Notes: a model not told the origin generated them from the sequence alone. A stretch of DNA of 64,000 nt from Linanthus parryae (GCA_023055425.1 JALGPY010000001.1:142749368-142813367), one strand, 5' to 3'; positions 1 to 11,234 are shown, counted from the stretch's first letter. Translations and numbers: made by a program.

Positions 1-2852
1 GTCCCTAAAATATCACATTTGCTAGATTAACCTATAGCTTGAAAACTATTTGGGATGTCATTAGGACGTTTATGTCGGGACGTATAATATTGCTCTTGCG
101 TGTAATTGGAAGGCGCTCTACAGTTGAGTCGTTCAGCTTTGTGCAGCCCGTCAACGTTAGTACGAATAGAGATCAATAGCGGATTTTCTTTTAGCTTACT
201 TCCTATAACTGTCAACATTTGCTCTTCTGTTCTAAAATTACATGGTTGTCCTCTCCAATTTTCAAAAAGAGTAGCAATCAACTTAGATAAAAATAATTCA
301 TTGACACATTTTTTGTTTTTTTAGGGAAATTAACATTTTCGGTTAATTTTCCATTAATCTACGACACCCCTAAATTTAAGCAGGTTATATGTGCAATTTC
401 AGAAGAAAAAAATAGAGTAAAAGTGTAATTAAAAAATCATAGTTTCTCAAATAAGTCCGGATTGGATATCATGTGGTGGTTATGTGATATTCTAGAAAAT
501 GTTTTCAGGTGCTTGTGTTGTACTTTTGCAATTAATAATAAGTAGTGGACCATATGTGTATAAATGTCAAAAAATTGAGTTTTCAGGGTTGGAATCTGAC
601 TGTGGTTACTGAAAGTGTGGGTGTACTTGCGAAATATCTTAAAATATTGGGGTAGAGATGTAAATCTCAAAAAGTGCATAAATTCCCTAAGTCTAAATTT
701 ACCCATAAGCTATAGAAAACTACACTTAATCCCCTCTATGTGAATGTAACCTAAGCCAACCATCTTGCTACCTCACCTAGTGAGGAGTCCACCTCCGAAA
801 CATGCGGAACACACTGCATCTCTCTTCCTAATTAGAATATTACTAAATAACTTGTCATGTTTTGACGGTTAAAAATTACATTTTTTATCGTTTCTGAAGT
901 ATTGAAACACATATTTTGTCATACCAATGTTTTCAAAAGGATATCCAATAATTATTAGTTATAAGCAGTGTAAAGAATAGTTTTCAAGTACTTGAGGGGC
1001 CAAAAAAATGTCATAAATGTTAGTTGACAGTCAGAGGGTGGTGTGGGAGAGAGAGAGAGTCTCAATTCGTTCCATCTTCAAATCTCCGAGATCTCTCTCT
1101 CTCTCATCTCTGTAGGAGCATGATTGATTTATTGGAATTTTCAATCTCTATTTCAATCTAGTAGTTTTATATTTGGATTCTTTTTTTTCCATAAAAAGAA
1201 CATGCATTTTCATTAAGAGGGCCGTTATGCTTCACAATTTTTTCTTCACCCTTTAATTTCACCTCTTATGTGTTCACATATAATTGTTGGTAAGTATTTA
1301 TTTTAAGATCTTTTATAATCATATAACCAATCAGAAATATCCACATAGGAGGTGAAATTAAATGATTTAGAAAAAATGTGATATTTAGCATTTTCCTTTC
1401 ATTAATGTAGGTTCCGGAAACATTTTCTAGCTATGTTGTGAGGCTCATATTCAACTAACATGAGTGTGTATAATTTCGTCAAAGAGAGTGGTCATATGAT
1501 GAATTTTCGTAGTGATTGCTTTAATGTTCTGTTCACTTCTGTGGTTGTTCAGTTTTTGGATGGTCTGAATGATGTTTGTTTGGATCGTGGTGTTTCTGTA
1601 TCCGTGAGCAAGCAGTCATTTCGTAAGTTTTAGAATTTTGCGAACTTCTGTTTCCAAGGTAAATTGCTTTGAAAATTGTGCTTCCTTCTATGCATTCATT
1701 AGCATTGTCGGTCCATCATGTTGTACTTCGTTCACTGTTTCGTTTTCATCCCGCGTCAACTTGAAATATCATGAGTTCGTGGGAGTTGGCGGTTAAAGAT
1801 CTCAAAGGATTCTCTTTTTGTGTGTTTCTGTGTCATTGGCAAAATTGCCAGAACAAAAATACTACTGCATGTCCCAAAAATGTCCCACCTTATGACATCA
1901 AGATTGATATATACCTTGAAAACTATTTGGGATGTTATCAGAATGTTTATGTGAGGATGTATAATAATGCTCTAGCGAGAAATTGAACAGCACTTGAGGG
2001 TTGAGTCCCTCCGCTTTGTGCAGCCCGTTAACATTAGTGAGAATTGAGAAAGTAAATAACTATTTTTCTTTTAGCTAAATTTCTATAACTGCCTCCCAAA
2101 AAAATTTATAATTGTCAACTTTTAGATAAATTTTCATTAACATTTCTATTTTTTAAGCGGAATAAATATTTTCAGCTAGTTTACCATTATATATGCAACA
2201 CCCTTAAATTTTAAAACATGTGATAAGTGATTTTTTTTTAAAATTAGCGTAAAAGTCTTATTAAAGTTTTCTAGATTCTCAATATAAGTCCAGGTTAGGC
2301 ATCATGTGGTGGTTGTGTAATACTTTAGAAAATTATCCAGGTGCTTGTGTGGTAATTTCGCAATTAACAAGAAGTAGTGGACTCTATGTGTAAATACAAA
2401 AAAAATAGTTTGTATGTTAGAATCTGACTGCGATTGGTGAAATATCAATATTTGGGCAGAGCTGTAAATCTCAAAAAGTGCATAAAACTCCTAATTATAA
2501 ATTTACTCATAAGCTTTAGAAAACTACACTTACCTCCCCCAACATGAATGCAACCTAAGCTAACCATCTTGCCACCTCACCTAGTGAGGTGTCCACCTCC
2601 GAAACATGAGGAACACAGCACATCTCTCTTTCAAATCAGAATACTAGTAAATAAGGATACATTTGTAGTATCCAATATATTATTTATAAGGAGGGTAAAT
2701 ATTAGTTCAGTTGCCAAAGATGGAAAAAATTAATCATAATGTTAGTTGAGTGTCACAGGGTGGTCTGAAAGAGAGAGGAAAAGACATAATCTGAATAAAA
2801 TTATAAGTTGAATTTGAATCGTTCATCTCAAAATAATCTAATGATTGTAAAG

Positions 2853-2855
<3 letters not shown>

Positions 2856-2899
<44 letters not shown>
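2856..2899. repeat. (TA)n microsatellite
   Basis: About 22 TA units in a row. The matching sites in the other alpha copies (near 21,475 and 35,300) have no TA expansion, so it grew after the duplication. Confidence 0.95.
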
Positions 2900-2902
<3 letters not shown>

Positions 2903-2924
2903 AACATCAAATGTCTTACCTCAA

Positions 2925-3113
2925 TTAGTATACTGAAATACCAAACCAAGCTTGTTCGTGAAGCATTCAAGTTGTTCTTGAGCTTGAAAGATGAATCCCT
3001 CTTTCCCACCTTCTCCACTGAAACTGCGGTAGTTAGAGCTTTCCTTCATCTTAATGAGGTGGCACCTAACAGGAATTGGAGTACTTTATCGTGGGTAGCT
3101 AGTTGTCGACGGT
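2925..3113 (+). pseudogene. Exon-like fragment, unidentified, alpha copy 1
   Basis: An open plus-strand stretch follows an AG acceptor-like site (ends TCAATTAG) and ends at a GTAAGAAG donor-like site. It reads KLVREAFKLFLSLKDESLF and continues to WSTLSWVASCR. The same frame stays open at 35,336-35,525 in unit 3. It is degraded at 21,505-21,690 in unit 2. Open frame plus flanking splice-like sites suggest a former internal exon of about 60 codons. I do not recognise the protein. The opposite strand is also open here, so the strand is not certain. Confidence 0.35.
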
Positions 3114-3794
3114 AAGAAGCTTGAAGTTTCTGTCTACAATTCAGGGAAATCGCTAAAATTCTCACAAATTGAATCTTATATTCTTCTTCCTGATGTAATC
3201 ACGAACTCCCATAATTTGATTTTGACGCCTGAATTAAAGGAACAATGAATGCCCCGATTCTCTCCAGATTCTGGTTGCTGGAATCTTCAAGATTTGGTTT
3301 GAGCTCGGCAATTTCTCCAATTCTTATTATATTCAACTACAGTTGCTTCCCCCTAGTCCCTACATGCTTTAGAACACGATCTTGAGTCCATGAACCTACC
3401 GAAAACCTTGTTTGATTTGGGTTTGAATTCGTGCTTTGTCATTTTTCTGACGAAATTTACTGCCAATTTCATGGTCCAATAACTTCCTCGTTAATTGATG
3501 AATTAACATGCCATTTGACTACGTGAATGCCATGAACTTCACTCTACAACTCTCATGTTGATTTCAACTACCGACTGGATTCAAAGCATATTGAAAATGA
3601 GTGTAAAGTTGCTGCAAACACATTGACCTCATGCCTTTGTATCAGTTTCATGATTCTTGGAGTAAGTATGTACCTATCTAGGTTAGAGTTGACTATGTAG
3701 GGTGTTTTTTACGTTTTTACTACAATTCAAAGGCTCAAGTGCAATTTGGTCATTTGACTGACATAACCTGCACTGGATGGAATGGTTGCATAAG

Positions 3795-3925
3795 AGCCTC
3801 TCCAATGGTTAGGTTAAAAGGTTAGTTTAGTAAAAATCTACATAACTAAAGAAAATAACGAGCTCCAATGGACTAGTTAAATGACTCAGTACTTTACTGA
3901 CATAGCCTGCACTGAAATATCATGA
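3795..3925. repeat. Short insertion-like stretch present in unit 1 only
   Basis: Compared with unit 3 (about 37,760), unit 1 has roughly 130 extra bases. They contain two GAGCTCCAATGG-like motifs (GAGCCTCTCCAATGG and GAGCTCCAATGG), a motif seen at the ends of several plant DNA transposon families. I cannot see a clean target duplication, so a small MITE fragment is only one explanation. A deletion in unit 3 is the other. Confidence 0.3.
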
Positions 3926-3929
3926 GTTA

Positions 3930-5490
3930 AAATTCATACAAGACTCATATGGATGACATGTATTGATAATCTGCACACTTGACTTGTGTACATACAATTA
4001 GTGTTGCGAATCATCCCAAGATAGAGGTACATGATTAATTGATGCACTTGCCATGAGGCGAGAAGTTTACTTATTTTTCTGTAACTGCAAGTGTGATCAA
4101 ATGGAACTGCTGATCGAAATATATCATTGAGTTTATGAAGGTGCTGACTTATTTGGCAACTCATTTATGAGCAATCTAAAAGAATTGCTTTATTAAACTG
4201 TCATATCTTGATTCCCTTATATCGGGATGCATGTTCAAAGTAATTTGGGGCCGGGGTGTGAGGATAGAGATCATGTAGGTCTCCTCAGCTCCACTTTCTT
4301 GGGTATCAAATTTGTAGTCAGTTTTAGTCTTGTAGACACTCGTACTACTCTGATGGACCGATGATCCGATAGGAGTGTCGACACTTAAGGTCTAATTTTC
4401 TTGGTGGATCAATTAATCAAAGACAAACAAATTACTTGAATGAATTCAAAAATATATCGAAATGCTTATTCGTACTTGGAATATCAAAATGCTTTCCTAA
4501 TACTGGAAGGTTTAATTTCTTAATACTGGAATGCTTTCAAAATGTTTTTCTGAAACTTAGAATTTGGAAAATCATTTCTCTTTTGGGAATTTCAACAAAC
4601 AGTTTGTCTACATCCCAAACCACAATAATCTCAAACCAAATTAGATTGAGGGACATACAAAGGGCGAGAGCTTCTTTGGGTCTAACAATGTCAGGCAAGC
4701 AGTCCAGAAAATTAAGAACGAAACAATTGACAGTAACAGATGATTAGTCTAAGATTGTAAAAATAGAATAGAAGTTGCAAGGATGGTGTAAAGCTAGTTG
4801 CAATACTAACCACAACAAGCAGTGCACAAAAATAAAGAAAATAAATCATGGCAGTGTAATTGAAATCAACAGGAAAACCTCCTCACAAAGAGACATGCTA
4901 AGCAAACAAAGGCATCTAACAACTAACTATAACAACTCCGAATGAATAAAGAAATAAAACTCCAATATGTTTGAGCCTCAAACTGTAGCACACAAACATG
5001 CTTCCCCATTCTTGCTCGATCATCGTACAGAAAAAACTGTATGCAAGAACACTTTTGTTAGCTGAAGGGTTCATGATATTTGACCTACACAATCGTCAGA
5101 GCAAGAGCCGACGTATTGCCAGCAAGGTATGAGCTGAACAAAAGAGGGCTGAATTTACCTGAAATCTGTTGTAAGTCTTTGTGGAATCCGAAAATCACGT
5201 CCTTTTTAATGCTCTTCGGTCTCGTAACTTTGGAATTCCATTTACTTGATCCTCAAATACCAATGCCTAATCTTCCAAGTGAAGGAAGAATGAACCATCT
5301 CTTTACCACTGTATTACCAATTCAAAGAGAGCTTTTGTTGTGGGAGATTTTCCTTGCTCGCAACAGAAAAAGCCGCCACACACCGGAGAGATTGAAGATG
5401 AACACTCATGCTTTAGTGTGCCACTCTTCGAAGGTTACATGTGGCAAATCTGTCATCAAAAAATCAGATCTGCCATCAATTTAGTATTTC
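3930..5490. other. Non-coding duplicated sequence, no gene seen
   Basis: This stretch matches about 37,775-39,310 closely. The open frames in it differ between copies or are not conserved, so I see no gene. It is AT-rich intergenic or intronic sequence of the beta block. Confidence 0.5.
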
Positions 5491-5492
5491 AG

Positions 5493-5622
5493 CCTTCTAC
5501 CTCCAGGTTGGCGCTCCATGCACAGCCACTTGATCCCCAACTTGAATCTGCCTGTCAACTTGAGAGATTCATACTGTTTCACTTTGTTTTCCAAATCATC
5601 AAGAAAGCCATGGATTTCAATT
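5493..5622 (-). pseudogene. Terminal-exon-like fragment, unidentified
   Basis: On the minus strand a frame reads FLDDLENKVKQYESLKLTG, then KLGIKWLCMERQPGG and RRLKY followed by a stop, about 43 codons. The unit 3 copy at 39,310-39,440 has the same frame and the same end, but with a stop codon near the start of the piece. Basic, helix-prone composition and conservation in this frame suggest a real C-terminal exon of a minus-strand gene. It may belong to the same gene as the minus-strand pieces at 6,480-6,670 and 7,186-7,440. I do not recognise the protein. Confidence 0.4.
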
Positions 5623-5624
5623 GA

Positions 5625-6475
5625 AGTTTAAAATGTTTGCTGAGTAATTGAAACCATTTCTTTCGGCTCTCCTTCATCCCACAATCATCATGATAGTGAC
5701 TTGGGTCATGAAAAGAACTCTATTTTAAAACCAGAAAGGAAATACTACCTTTGTTTCTTCTCTTTCAACTTAGGCTGACTTCTTTACCCGTAACAGGGAC
5801 ACTTTGACTCGGTAATTTGGATAGCAAAACGATGCAATTTTTTTGTAATTTTTTCATAGTATAGTAGAATAAAATTTACTCTACAAGATAATGCAAAAAT
5901 TACCAAATTTGTAGACATTTCTGCTAACCAAATCACCAGGTCAAAGTGACCCTGTGAATAGTGTCAAAAAGTGAAGTAAGCTGAAAGAGAAGAAACAGAG
6001 GTAGTACGTGATAATAGTTGGCCTACAAATGTATTCAACAAAAACAACTGAAGAAGAACGTCCAAGAAAACTCACTCTCGGAAATCACCAGGGTCAAAGG
6101 AGAACACAGAGGCAAATTATTGAAAGTTAGTTGAAGCTTTGTTTAGGACCAGAACATGCAATGGGGGAATTAAAAGAAAATAATAAATTTTAATTTTACA
6201 AAACAGCTTTGACATTGTGACAGAAAAAAAAATTAAATGTTGTATAAATTATAAGATTATATATGTGTGTGTTTGTAGAGTTTGTGGGTCATATTATAAG
6301 AAAATATAAATTTGAAGTTCCTAGTTTAAAATGAGTGGGACCTACACCGCTCTATCCTATAAATGGCGATGTATGAAATCATAGAGACCTAAATATTGAA
6401 GCCACATAATGAAGCTTGATTCATGAAACTAAATACCAGAAGAAGAATACTCCATCTCCATGGATAAGAGAACTA
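5625..6475. other. Non-coding, no gene seen
   Basis: AT-rich sequence, part of the beta block, matched by about 39,440-40,010. Unit 1 holds an extra stretch at about 5,735-6,010 that is absent from unit 3. I see no gene or recognisable element in it. Confidence 0.5.
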
Positions 6476-6479
6476 AGTT

Positions 6480-6670
6480 CAGGGGATTACGAAGAAGTGT
6501 TGGAGGCATTTTTCTGATGACCCATGTTTGATGGTTTGATCTTTGCCATTTGAAATGAAGTAGCCGCCTTCGCCGCCCCGGTCCGCATGTGTTACCCTAC
6601 CAGATGCCCCATTCAGGACCCCTTGAAGCCTTTCCAGTTGAGTTGAAGTAGCTTCTATGGCAAACCTACA
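6480..6670 (-). pseudogene. Exon-like fragment, unidentified (reads cleanly in unit 1)
   Basis: The minus strand has an open frame of about 62 codons after an acceptor-like site (CTGATGTAG). It reads FAIEATSTQLERLQGVLNGA, later GGEGGYFISNGKDQTIKHG, and ends at a stop. The unit 3 counterpart (40,020-40,215) has small indels that break this frame. A frame intact in one copy and broken in the other fits a former coding exon now decaying. I cannot name the protein. It could be the last exon of the gene that also gave the RAD7-like exon upstream. Confidence 0.4.
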
Positions 6671-6679
6671 TCAGTAAAA

Positions 6680-7180
6680 AGAATCAGAATGCTCATAGGA
6701 ATTTTGCCAACAAAGCAACAATGAAAACCCCCCATTTTAGTTCCGCTTACCTTCAAATTGTAGAAATCTAAAAGAAACCCATAGTTTTTGGTGGTTTTAT
6801 TAAGATCCCACTAGCCATTTCTGCATCAGATCTCTGTCATACTCAATATTTCCTTCAATCCCCAAGATGGAACCAATTTCTCACCCTCAAATACAATTTT
6901 CAACAGTGTTCCTAAACACAATCTAATTTATACTCGCATGAGATCTTAGTATGACGAGAACGATAGCTATGTGATTTTCCTCTCCCCCTGTTTATTTCAC
7001 CCAATTTATCCTTTTATATCCCCCACAGACAAATTAGTAAGTTTCCTGCACAAATTCAAGATAAATGGCTCAATCAGGAGAATGAAAACATTTGAATGGA
7101 GCCCTACATTAATCTACTGGTAATATATACAGGAGGAATTGGCAAATTCAAATAAGCGAAATTAAAAAGATAAACTTACC
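6680..7180. other. Intron-like non-coding sequence
   Basis: T-rich on the minus strand, lying between two minus-strand exon-like pieces. It matches about 40,220-40,720. No gene is seen in it. Confidence 0.4.
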
Positions 7181-7185
7181 CACAG

Positions 7186-7440
7186 CTAGCCAGTACAATC
7201 GCCTTGATACTATGACCACAAATTGCAATGAACTTACTGACAAAGTCATCGCTGACAGTTTGGATCACAGCTAGGAAAATGACTTCGACGCTCACGAGCT
7301 TCAGCAATGCAGGATGAATTAGTGCATAATCTACGTTTTGGCAATCATCTCAATACAATTCTCTTACAACTGGTCCTAGCGAATCATCTAAAGTACTAAT
7401 CCTGTCAGATGTTAGCAATGCACTGGCCGAGGTTTATAGA
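7186..7440 (-). pseudogene. RAD7-like / F-box-LRR exon remnant, unit 1
   Basis: The minus strand reads LTSDRISTLDDSLGPVVREL, then a stop, then DDCQNVDYALIHPALLKL and DDFVSKFIAICGHSIKAIV. It ends at a GGGTAAGT donor-like site. The pattern of conserved L/C/N positions and the wording 'DDCQ..D..L..PALLKL..VEV' resemble the leucine-rich-repeat part of plant RAD7-like and related F-box LRR proteins. An in-frame stop breaks this copy. The unit 3 copy at 40,721-40,980 lacks that stop. The assignment rests on memory of the family, so it is tentative. Confidence 0.4.
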
Positions 7441-7934
7441 TCTCAGAACAGGTGTAGCTGCAACAAGGGCATCTAACCCAGTATCAGAAAGTCAGCATGC
7501 ACCCTTTAAAGATGTTGTGCCGAGGTTTCTAGGGTACTTTCTGCCAGAAGAATCATGCGGCGTCGATAAATGAGAGTGGAGAGTTCAAGGATGGCGGAGA
7601 AGAAGGTACCCTAGAAGCCCTTCCATCTCATCACCTGCTTCAATCTATTTCCTATGGAAGTTCATGTGACAATTGAAACAGCACAATTGTGGCTTCTAGG
7701 ATACCTTATTCTCCGCCAACCATTAACACTCCACACCCATCTCTTGCATTCCTGTTTATCGACGCCACATGATTCTTTTTGCATTCGTGGTAGATGTACT
7801 TGGGTGATTTCTTGTTTAGTCCTTTGTTTTCCAAAAATTGGAGGCCCCTTAATCAGCTAAGCATGGTGGACATTGTCGTTCTCCAAGGATTTAAGGTTGT
7901 TGTCCCCTACGTCCCTACGTAGAAGACAACAGCT

Positions 7935-8135
7935 TCGTATCTATGGAGAACGTCAATGTCCACCATGCTATGCTGATTGAGGGTCCTCAAGTTCTTGAAA
8001 GACAGAGGAGTAACAAGAAACCACCCAAGTACAGCTACCATGAATGCCAGAAGTATCATGCGGTCTCGATAAACGACAATGTAAATATGGGTGTGGAGAG
8101 TTCAAGGATGGCGGAGAAGAAGGTACCCTAGAAGC
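7935..8135 (+). pseudogene. ZF-HD fragment, N-terminal part
   Basis: This forward monomer starts [19 protein letters not shown] and reaches [21 protein letters not shown] small deletion before the DGCGEF motif shifts the frame, so the zinc-finger core continues in another frame as [15 protein letters not shown]. It is cut where the next monomer begins in reverse. The same defect is seen in the paralogue at 41,512-41,712. Confidence 0.7.
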
Positions 8136-8456
8136 CCTCGGGGCCTTCCATCCCATCACCTGCTTCAATCAATTTTCTATGGAAGTTCATGTGACAATTA
8201 AAAATATCACAATTGATGGCTTCTACGGTACCTTATCCTGCGCCAAACATGAACACTCCACACCCATCTCTTGCATTCACGTTTATCTACGCCGCATGAT
8301 TCTTTTGGCATTCGTGGTAGCTATACTTGGGTGGTCTCTTGCTAGTCATCTGTATTCCAGGAACTTGAGGCCCCTTAATCAGCTAAGCATGGTGGACATT
8401 GTCGTTCTCCAAGGATTTGAGGTTGTTTTCCCCTACGTGGAAGACAACATCTTTGA

Positions 8457-8675
8457 ATCTATGGAGAACTCCAATGTCCACCATGCTATGCAGATTGAGG
8501 GTCCTCAAGTTCTTGAAAGTCAGATGAGTAACAAGAAATCGCCCAAGTACAACTACCATGAATGCCAGAAGAATCATGCGGTGGCGACAAACGAGAATGC
8601 AAATATATGAGTGGAGAGTTCAAGGATGACGGAGAAGAAGGTACCCTAGAAGCCCTCAGGGCCTCCCATCTTATC
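8457..8675 (+). pseudogene. ZF-HD fragment, N-terminal part with intact YHECQKNHA motif
   Basis: This forward monomer reads [19 protein letters not shown], then [18 protein letters not shown], and stops soon after at a TGA within ATATATGAGTGG. The first Cys/His pair of the ZF-HD finger is kept. The second half is shifted and truncated. The paralogue is at 42,030-42,230. Confidence 0.7.
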
Positions 8676-8969
8676 ACCTGCTTCCTATGGAATTTCATGT
8701 GACAATTGAAAGCAGCACAATTGATGGTATCTGTGGTACCTTCTTCTCCGCCAACCATGAACACTCCACACCCATCTCTTGCATTCCCGTTTATCTACAC
8801 CGCATGATTCTTCTGGCATTTATGGTAGCTGCACTTGTATAATTTCTTCTTAGTCCTCTGTTTTCCAAGAGCTGAAGGCCCCTCAATCAGCTAAGCATGG
8901 TGGACATTGTCGTTCTCCATGGATTTGAGGCTGCTGTATCCTACATCCCTACGTAGAAGGCAACAGCTT

Positions 8970-9362
8970 CAAAATCATAGAGAACGCAGATATCCACAAT
9001 GCTCTGCTGATTGAGGGTCCTCCAGTTCATGAAAGACAGAGGAATAATAAGAAATCATCCAAGTACAGCTACCATGAAAGCTAGAAGAATCATGCGGCAT
9101 TGATAAACGAGAATGCAAGGGATGGGTGTGGAGAGTTCAAGGACGGCGGAGAAGAAGGCACCTTAGAAGCCCTCAAAGCTGTTGTTTGCAACTGTCACAG
9201 GGACTTCCACAGGAAATAGATTGAAGCAGATGAAAATATGGAAGACCCTGAGGAGATTGTAGGGTACCCGACAAATATGCAGATGGTGGTGCCCGCGACT
9301 AGGGTAAGGATGATGAGGAGGAAGAGGTAAAGGACTAAGTTCACCAAAGAACAAAAGGGGAA
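8970..9362 (+). pseudogene. Longest ZF-HD fragment of array 1
   Basis: It runs from the upstream region through the zinc finger ([19 protein letters not shown] in pieces, [10 protein letters not shown]) and the linker ([19 protein letters not shown]) to the start of the homeodomain ([12 protein letters not shown]). Stops lie in the start region, after FHRK and in the homeodomain (a TAA replaces a Ser/Phe codon before RTKF). It breaks off at about 9,362. The unit 3 paralogue ends earlier, at about 42,762. Confidence 0.7.
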
Positions 9363-9364
9363 AA

Positions 9365-9545
9365 TGTGAGACTAAATGTCGACAGACTGCGCCGGTTGGA
9401 TGATCAAGACGATGATGCTGGGAGACGAACAATGAGTAAGATGCATATACACGCGCCAGCGGGAACGGACGAAAGAGAAATGCTAGCCACTCATGAACTC
9501 CATCTCTAGGGGGGGGGGGGGGGGGGGGGTGACAGGGTAGTCCCT
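9365..9545. other. Unit 1-specific spacer with a G21 run
   Basis: This sequence has no counterpart in unit 3, where the ZF-HD fragment joins directly to the delta block at about 42,762. It holds a run of 21 G at 9,509-9,529. I recognise nothing else. It could be remaining ancestral sequence or an insertion. Confidence 0.5.
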
Positions 9546-9589
9546 CGTAATGCGATCCTTCAAGACAACCTAAGGAACAGACTTCAACT

Positions 9590-10760
9590 ACTAAATTATG
9601 AGATTGACACAATTGAGTGACCCAGTTGAGATTTTTTCACTGGAACACAGAGAAAATTATATAAGGTAAAAAAAGAGAATGAGAGCGAAGGGACATCGAA
9701 CTAGTGTGGATGATGGGAAGACCAGTGCTATTCCCGCTCATAACATCCTCAAACAGATAATACGGCTAATGAACAAGGTTTGTCTTGATTTGGTGAGTGG
9801 CCCCCGATAACCAGGAAGGACTGGGAAGTGCTGCAGGTGGGGTTGTGGCCATGTGAGCACGCTACTACATGGACCGGATGAGCTAGGGGATCCATCATGT
9901 TGGAGCACCTAGCTGAACTGTGGGCACACACTTATGCGGTGGCCCTGAACACCACAACTTGGCAGAACCTCTTGATGGGACGAGGGGTCGAGCGCGGCGA
10001 GGCGCTAGTGGGCCTAGCCAATGAGAGGATGATCCAATTGGTGGTGGCGCGCTAAGATGGAGCCAGGTTCGGTACCAGGCTGTTAAGTAGGCTGCTTAGT
10101 CGGTACGGGTGACGTGCACGTTCACAAATGTGAGGGCCGACGGGCGAGCTGAGAGGTAGACTACGCCAGAGACGGCTTGTGGGTGAGCTGCTCCGAGTCA
10201 CATAGTCCTCCACCTCATTTGGAGGCCTGAATGTCACCACCTCAGCCCCAACCCTGCACCAGGAGACGCTTGGTGTTGTTGGGGTCAACCAATGTTGTAT
10301 GGGAGCCATAGTTTGCTGTTTGTAGTTGCTGGAGACTCTGAAATTCCAACAAAAGATGAGAGGCATGGTGGGCAAAGTATGAGCAGTTACAGGTGTGTTG
10401 TCCGGCGGAGAGGAGTGACTTCGGTCATTGCTTAGAAGGGAGAACTTTGTTCGCTGAGTTGATTTTTGACCGGACTTGTCCGGTGTTTCCGAATGGGGTG
10501 ATGGTCGCCTGATGACTGAAGATGCAGGGGAAGACAAACTATTGGAGCAACCGCGAGTAGAGCAATTGCCCACTCATACACCGCTTTGAGAGGCGGTTGA
10601 AATAGAGAGAAATAGTTGGTGTATTTCCGGCGTTCAAGAGAGGGCAGGGCCAATGCTTGATCATTTACAGGGGAAGGAGAAGAGCGACAACGTTAATTGG
10701 GAAGAGACGCGCAGGCTATAGGGTTCCTACATTGCTCCGAGACCGTGTAGGAAAATAATT
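9590..10760 (-). pseudogene. Ty1/Copia gag/protease-region remnant, unit 1
   Basis: This is the minus-strand relative of the better copy at 27,660-29,500. Pieces of a CCHC region (GFCQ..VF.A / ..GH) and a proline-rich gag stretch are scattered over three frames. At 10,735-10,745 a mutated tRNA-iMet primer site is visible (GCTCCGAGACC in place of GCTCTGATACC on the plus strand). No open gene remains. The sequence right of it, up to 10,800, is probably LTR-derived. The paralogue is at 42,780-43,980. Confidence 0.6.
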
Positions 10761-11065
10761 ATGTCGTGTTTTTTTTCTATCTCAATGACCAATACATATG
10801 TACCACTCCGTCTCTTCTCTTTAGCCCCATTTTCCTTTTTTGAACTGTCTCTTCTCTTTAGCCCCATTTTCAAATTGGGTAACCTTAAACAATAGAAAAG
10901 ACAACAATACCCTCACAAATAATACCCCACCTACTTTTTCTCCACCCAACACTACCCATCTCACAACCTTTATCCTTTCATTACTCCCTCATTTTTCAAC
11001 CACAAAGAGAGGGAAAGCCACAGAAATAGAGATAGACGGAGAGACCGAAGTGATCTGCTGGTTCG

Positions 11066-11234
11066 ATGCTCTCTCTCACACAGGCCGGCAAAGAGGTGAA
11101 GCCACCGGAGAGCACGACGAAGAGAACAAAGAAGAGCTTCGGGTTGCTGATTCGTTTGAATCCGAAGGAGAATCGACCTCTCCTTCCCTGCTTTGGCTCC
11201 GATTTGTTGGTGGCGTCTCCTATCTCCAAATCAG
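11066..11234 (+). other. Possible captured first-exon fragment inside the TIR element
   Basis: An ATG-started frame (MLSLTQAGKEVKPPESTTKR and on) runs to SPISKSG and meets a strong donor-like site, CAG/GTAAAG, at 11,232-11,240. The upstream pyrimidine-rich sequence looks like a 5' leader, so the element may have captured the start of a host gene. A longer overlapping frame from 10,840 also ends near the donor. I do not recognise either product. Chance cannot be excluded. Confidence 0.3.

Larger units (their letters stand above)
1..3760 (+). pseudogene. Alpha block, copy 1: degenerate unidentified plant gene sequence
   Basis: No intact gene is visible. The block has an internal duplication: about 1-760 and 1,780-2,640 are related to each other, each with the same series of T/A-rich spacer, a CTCACCTAGTGAGG-like motif and short open pieces. 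Related copies lie at 18,590-22,240 and 31,680-36,050. Short readable pieces occur on the plus strand (1,771-1,986; 2,925-3,115; about 3,545-3,630) but are separated by stops and frameshifts. I do not recognise the parent protein. The family look is of an old duplicated gene with introns, not of a transposon. Nothing else can be supported in this stretch. Confidence 0.5.
7540..9365. repeat. Gamma array 1: alternating inverted ZF-HD gene fragments
   Basis: Seven fragments of a ZF-HD gene lie head-to-head and tail-to-tail. Forward pieces are at about 7,549-7,620, 7,935-8,135, 8,457-8,675 and 8,970-9,362. Reverse pieces are at about 7,620-7,890, 8,140-8,425 and 8,675-8,925. The forward-to-forward period is about 515 bp. 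Recognisable words are [29 protein letters not shown] and [10 protein letters not shown], the zinc-finger dimerisation domain of ZF-HD and MIF proteins. Head-to-head joints also pair through the sequence upstream of the start codon. All pieces carry frameshifts, stops or deletions. Array 3 (41,080-42,765) is the paralogue. Confidence 0.85.
1..10802. repeat. Tandem segmental duplication, unit 1 (alpha-beta-gamma-delta)
   Basis: This stretch is repeated, diverged but collinear, at about 33,380-44,032, and partly at 20,328-29,551. The opening bases match 20,328 and 33,380. The blocks are alpha (1-3,760), beta (3,670-7,540), gamma (7,540-9,365) and delta (9,540-10,802). The left end is cut by the window. 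Relative to unit 3 it lacks the 36,036-37,095 segment and the hAT-like element, and it carries an extra stretch near 3,795-3,925 and at 9,365-9,540. Boundaries are by eye. Confidence 0.85.

Noticed and set aside
5080..5624. Plus-strand frames repeated in units 1 and 3 (5,080-5,624 and 39,109-39,450) as a gene
   Set aside because: The minus strand over 5,493-5,622 gives a better protein-like frame with the same stop in both copies. The plus frames are most likely its antisense.
9163..9612. 149-codon minus-strand frame with a polyproline stretch
   Set aside because: The polyproline is the G21 run read in reverse, and the rest is the antisense of a ZF-HD fragment.
10052..10653. Proline/serine-rich minus-strand frames of up to 173 codons as host genes
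   Set aside because: They coincide with the Copia gag/leader remnant, are frameshifted relative to the paralogue at 43,159-43,880 and hold no domain.
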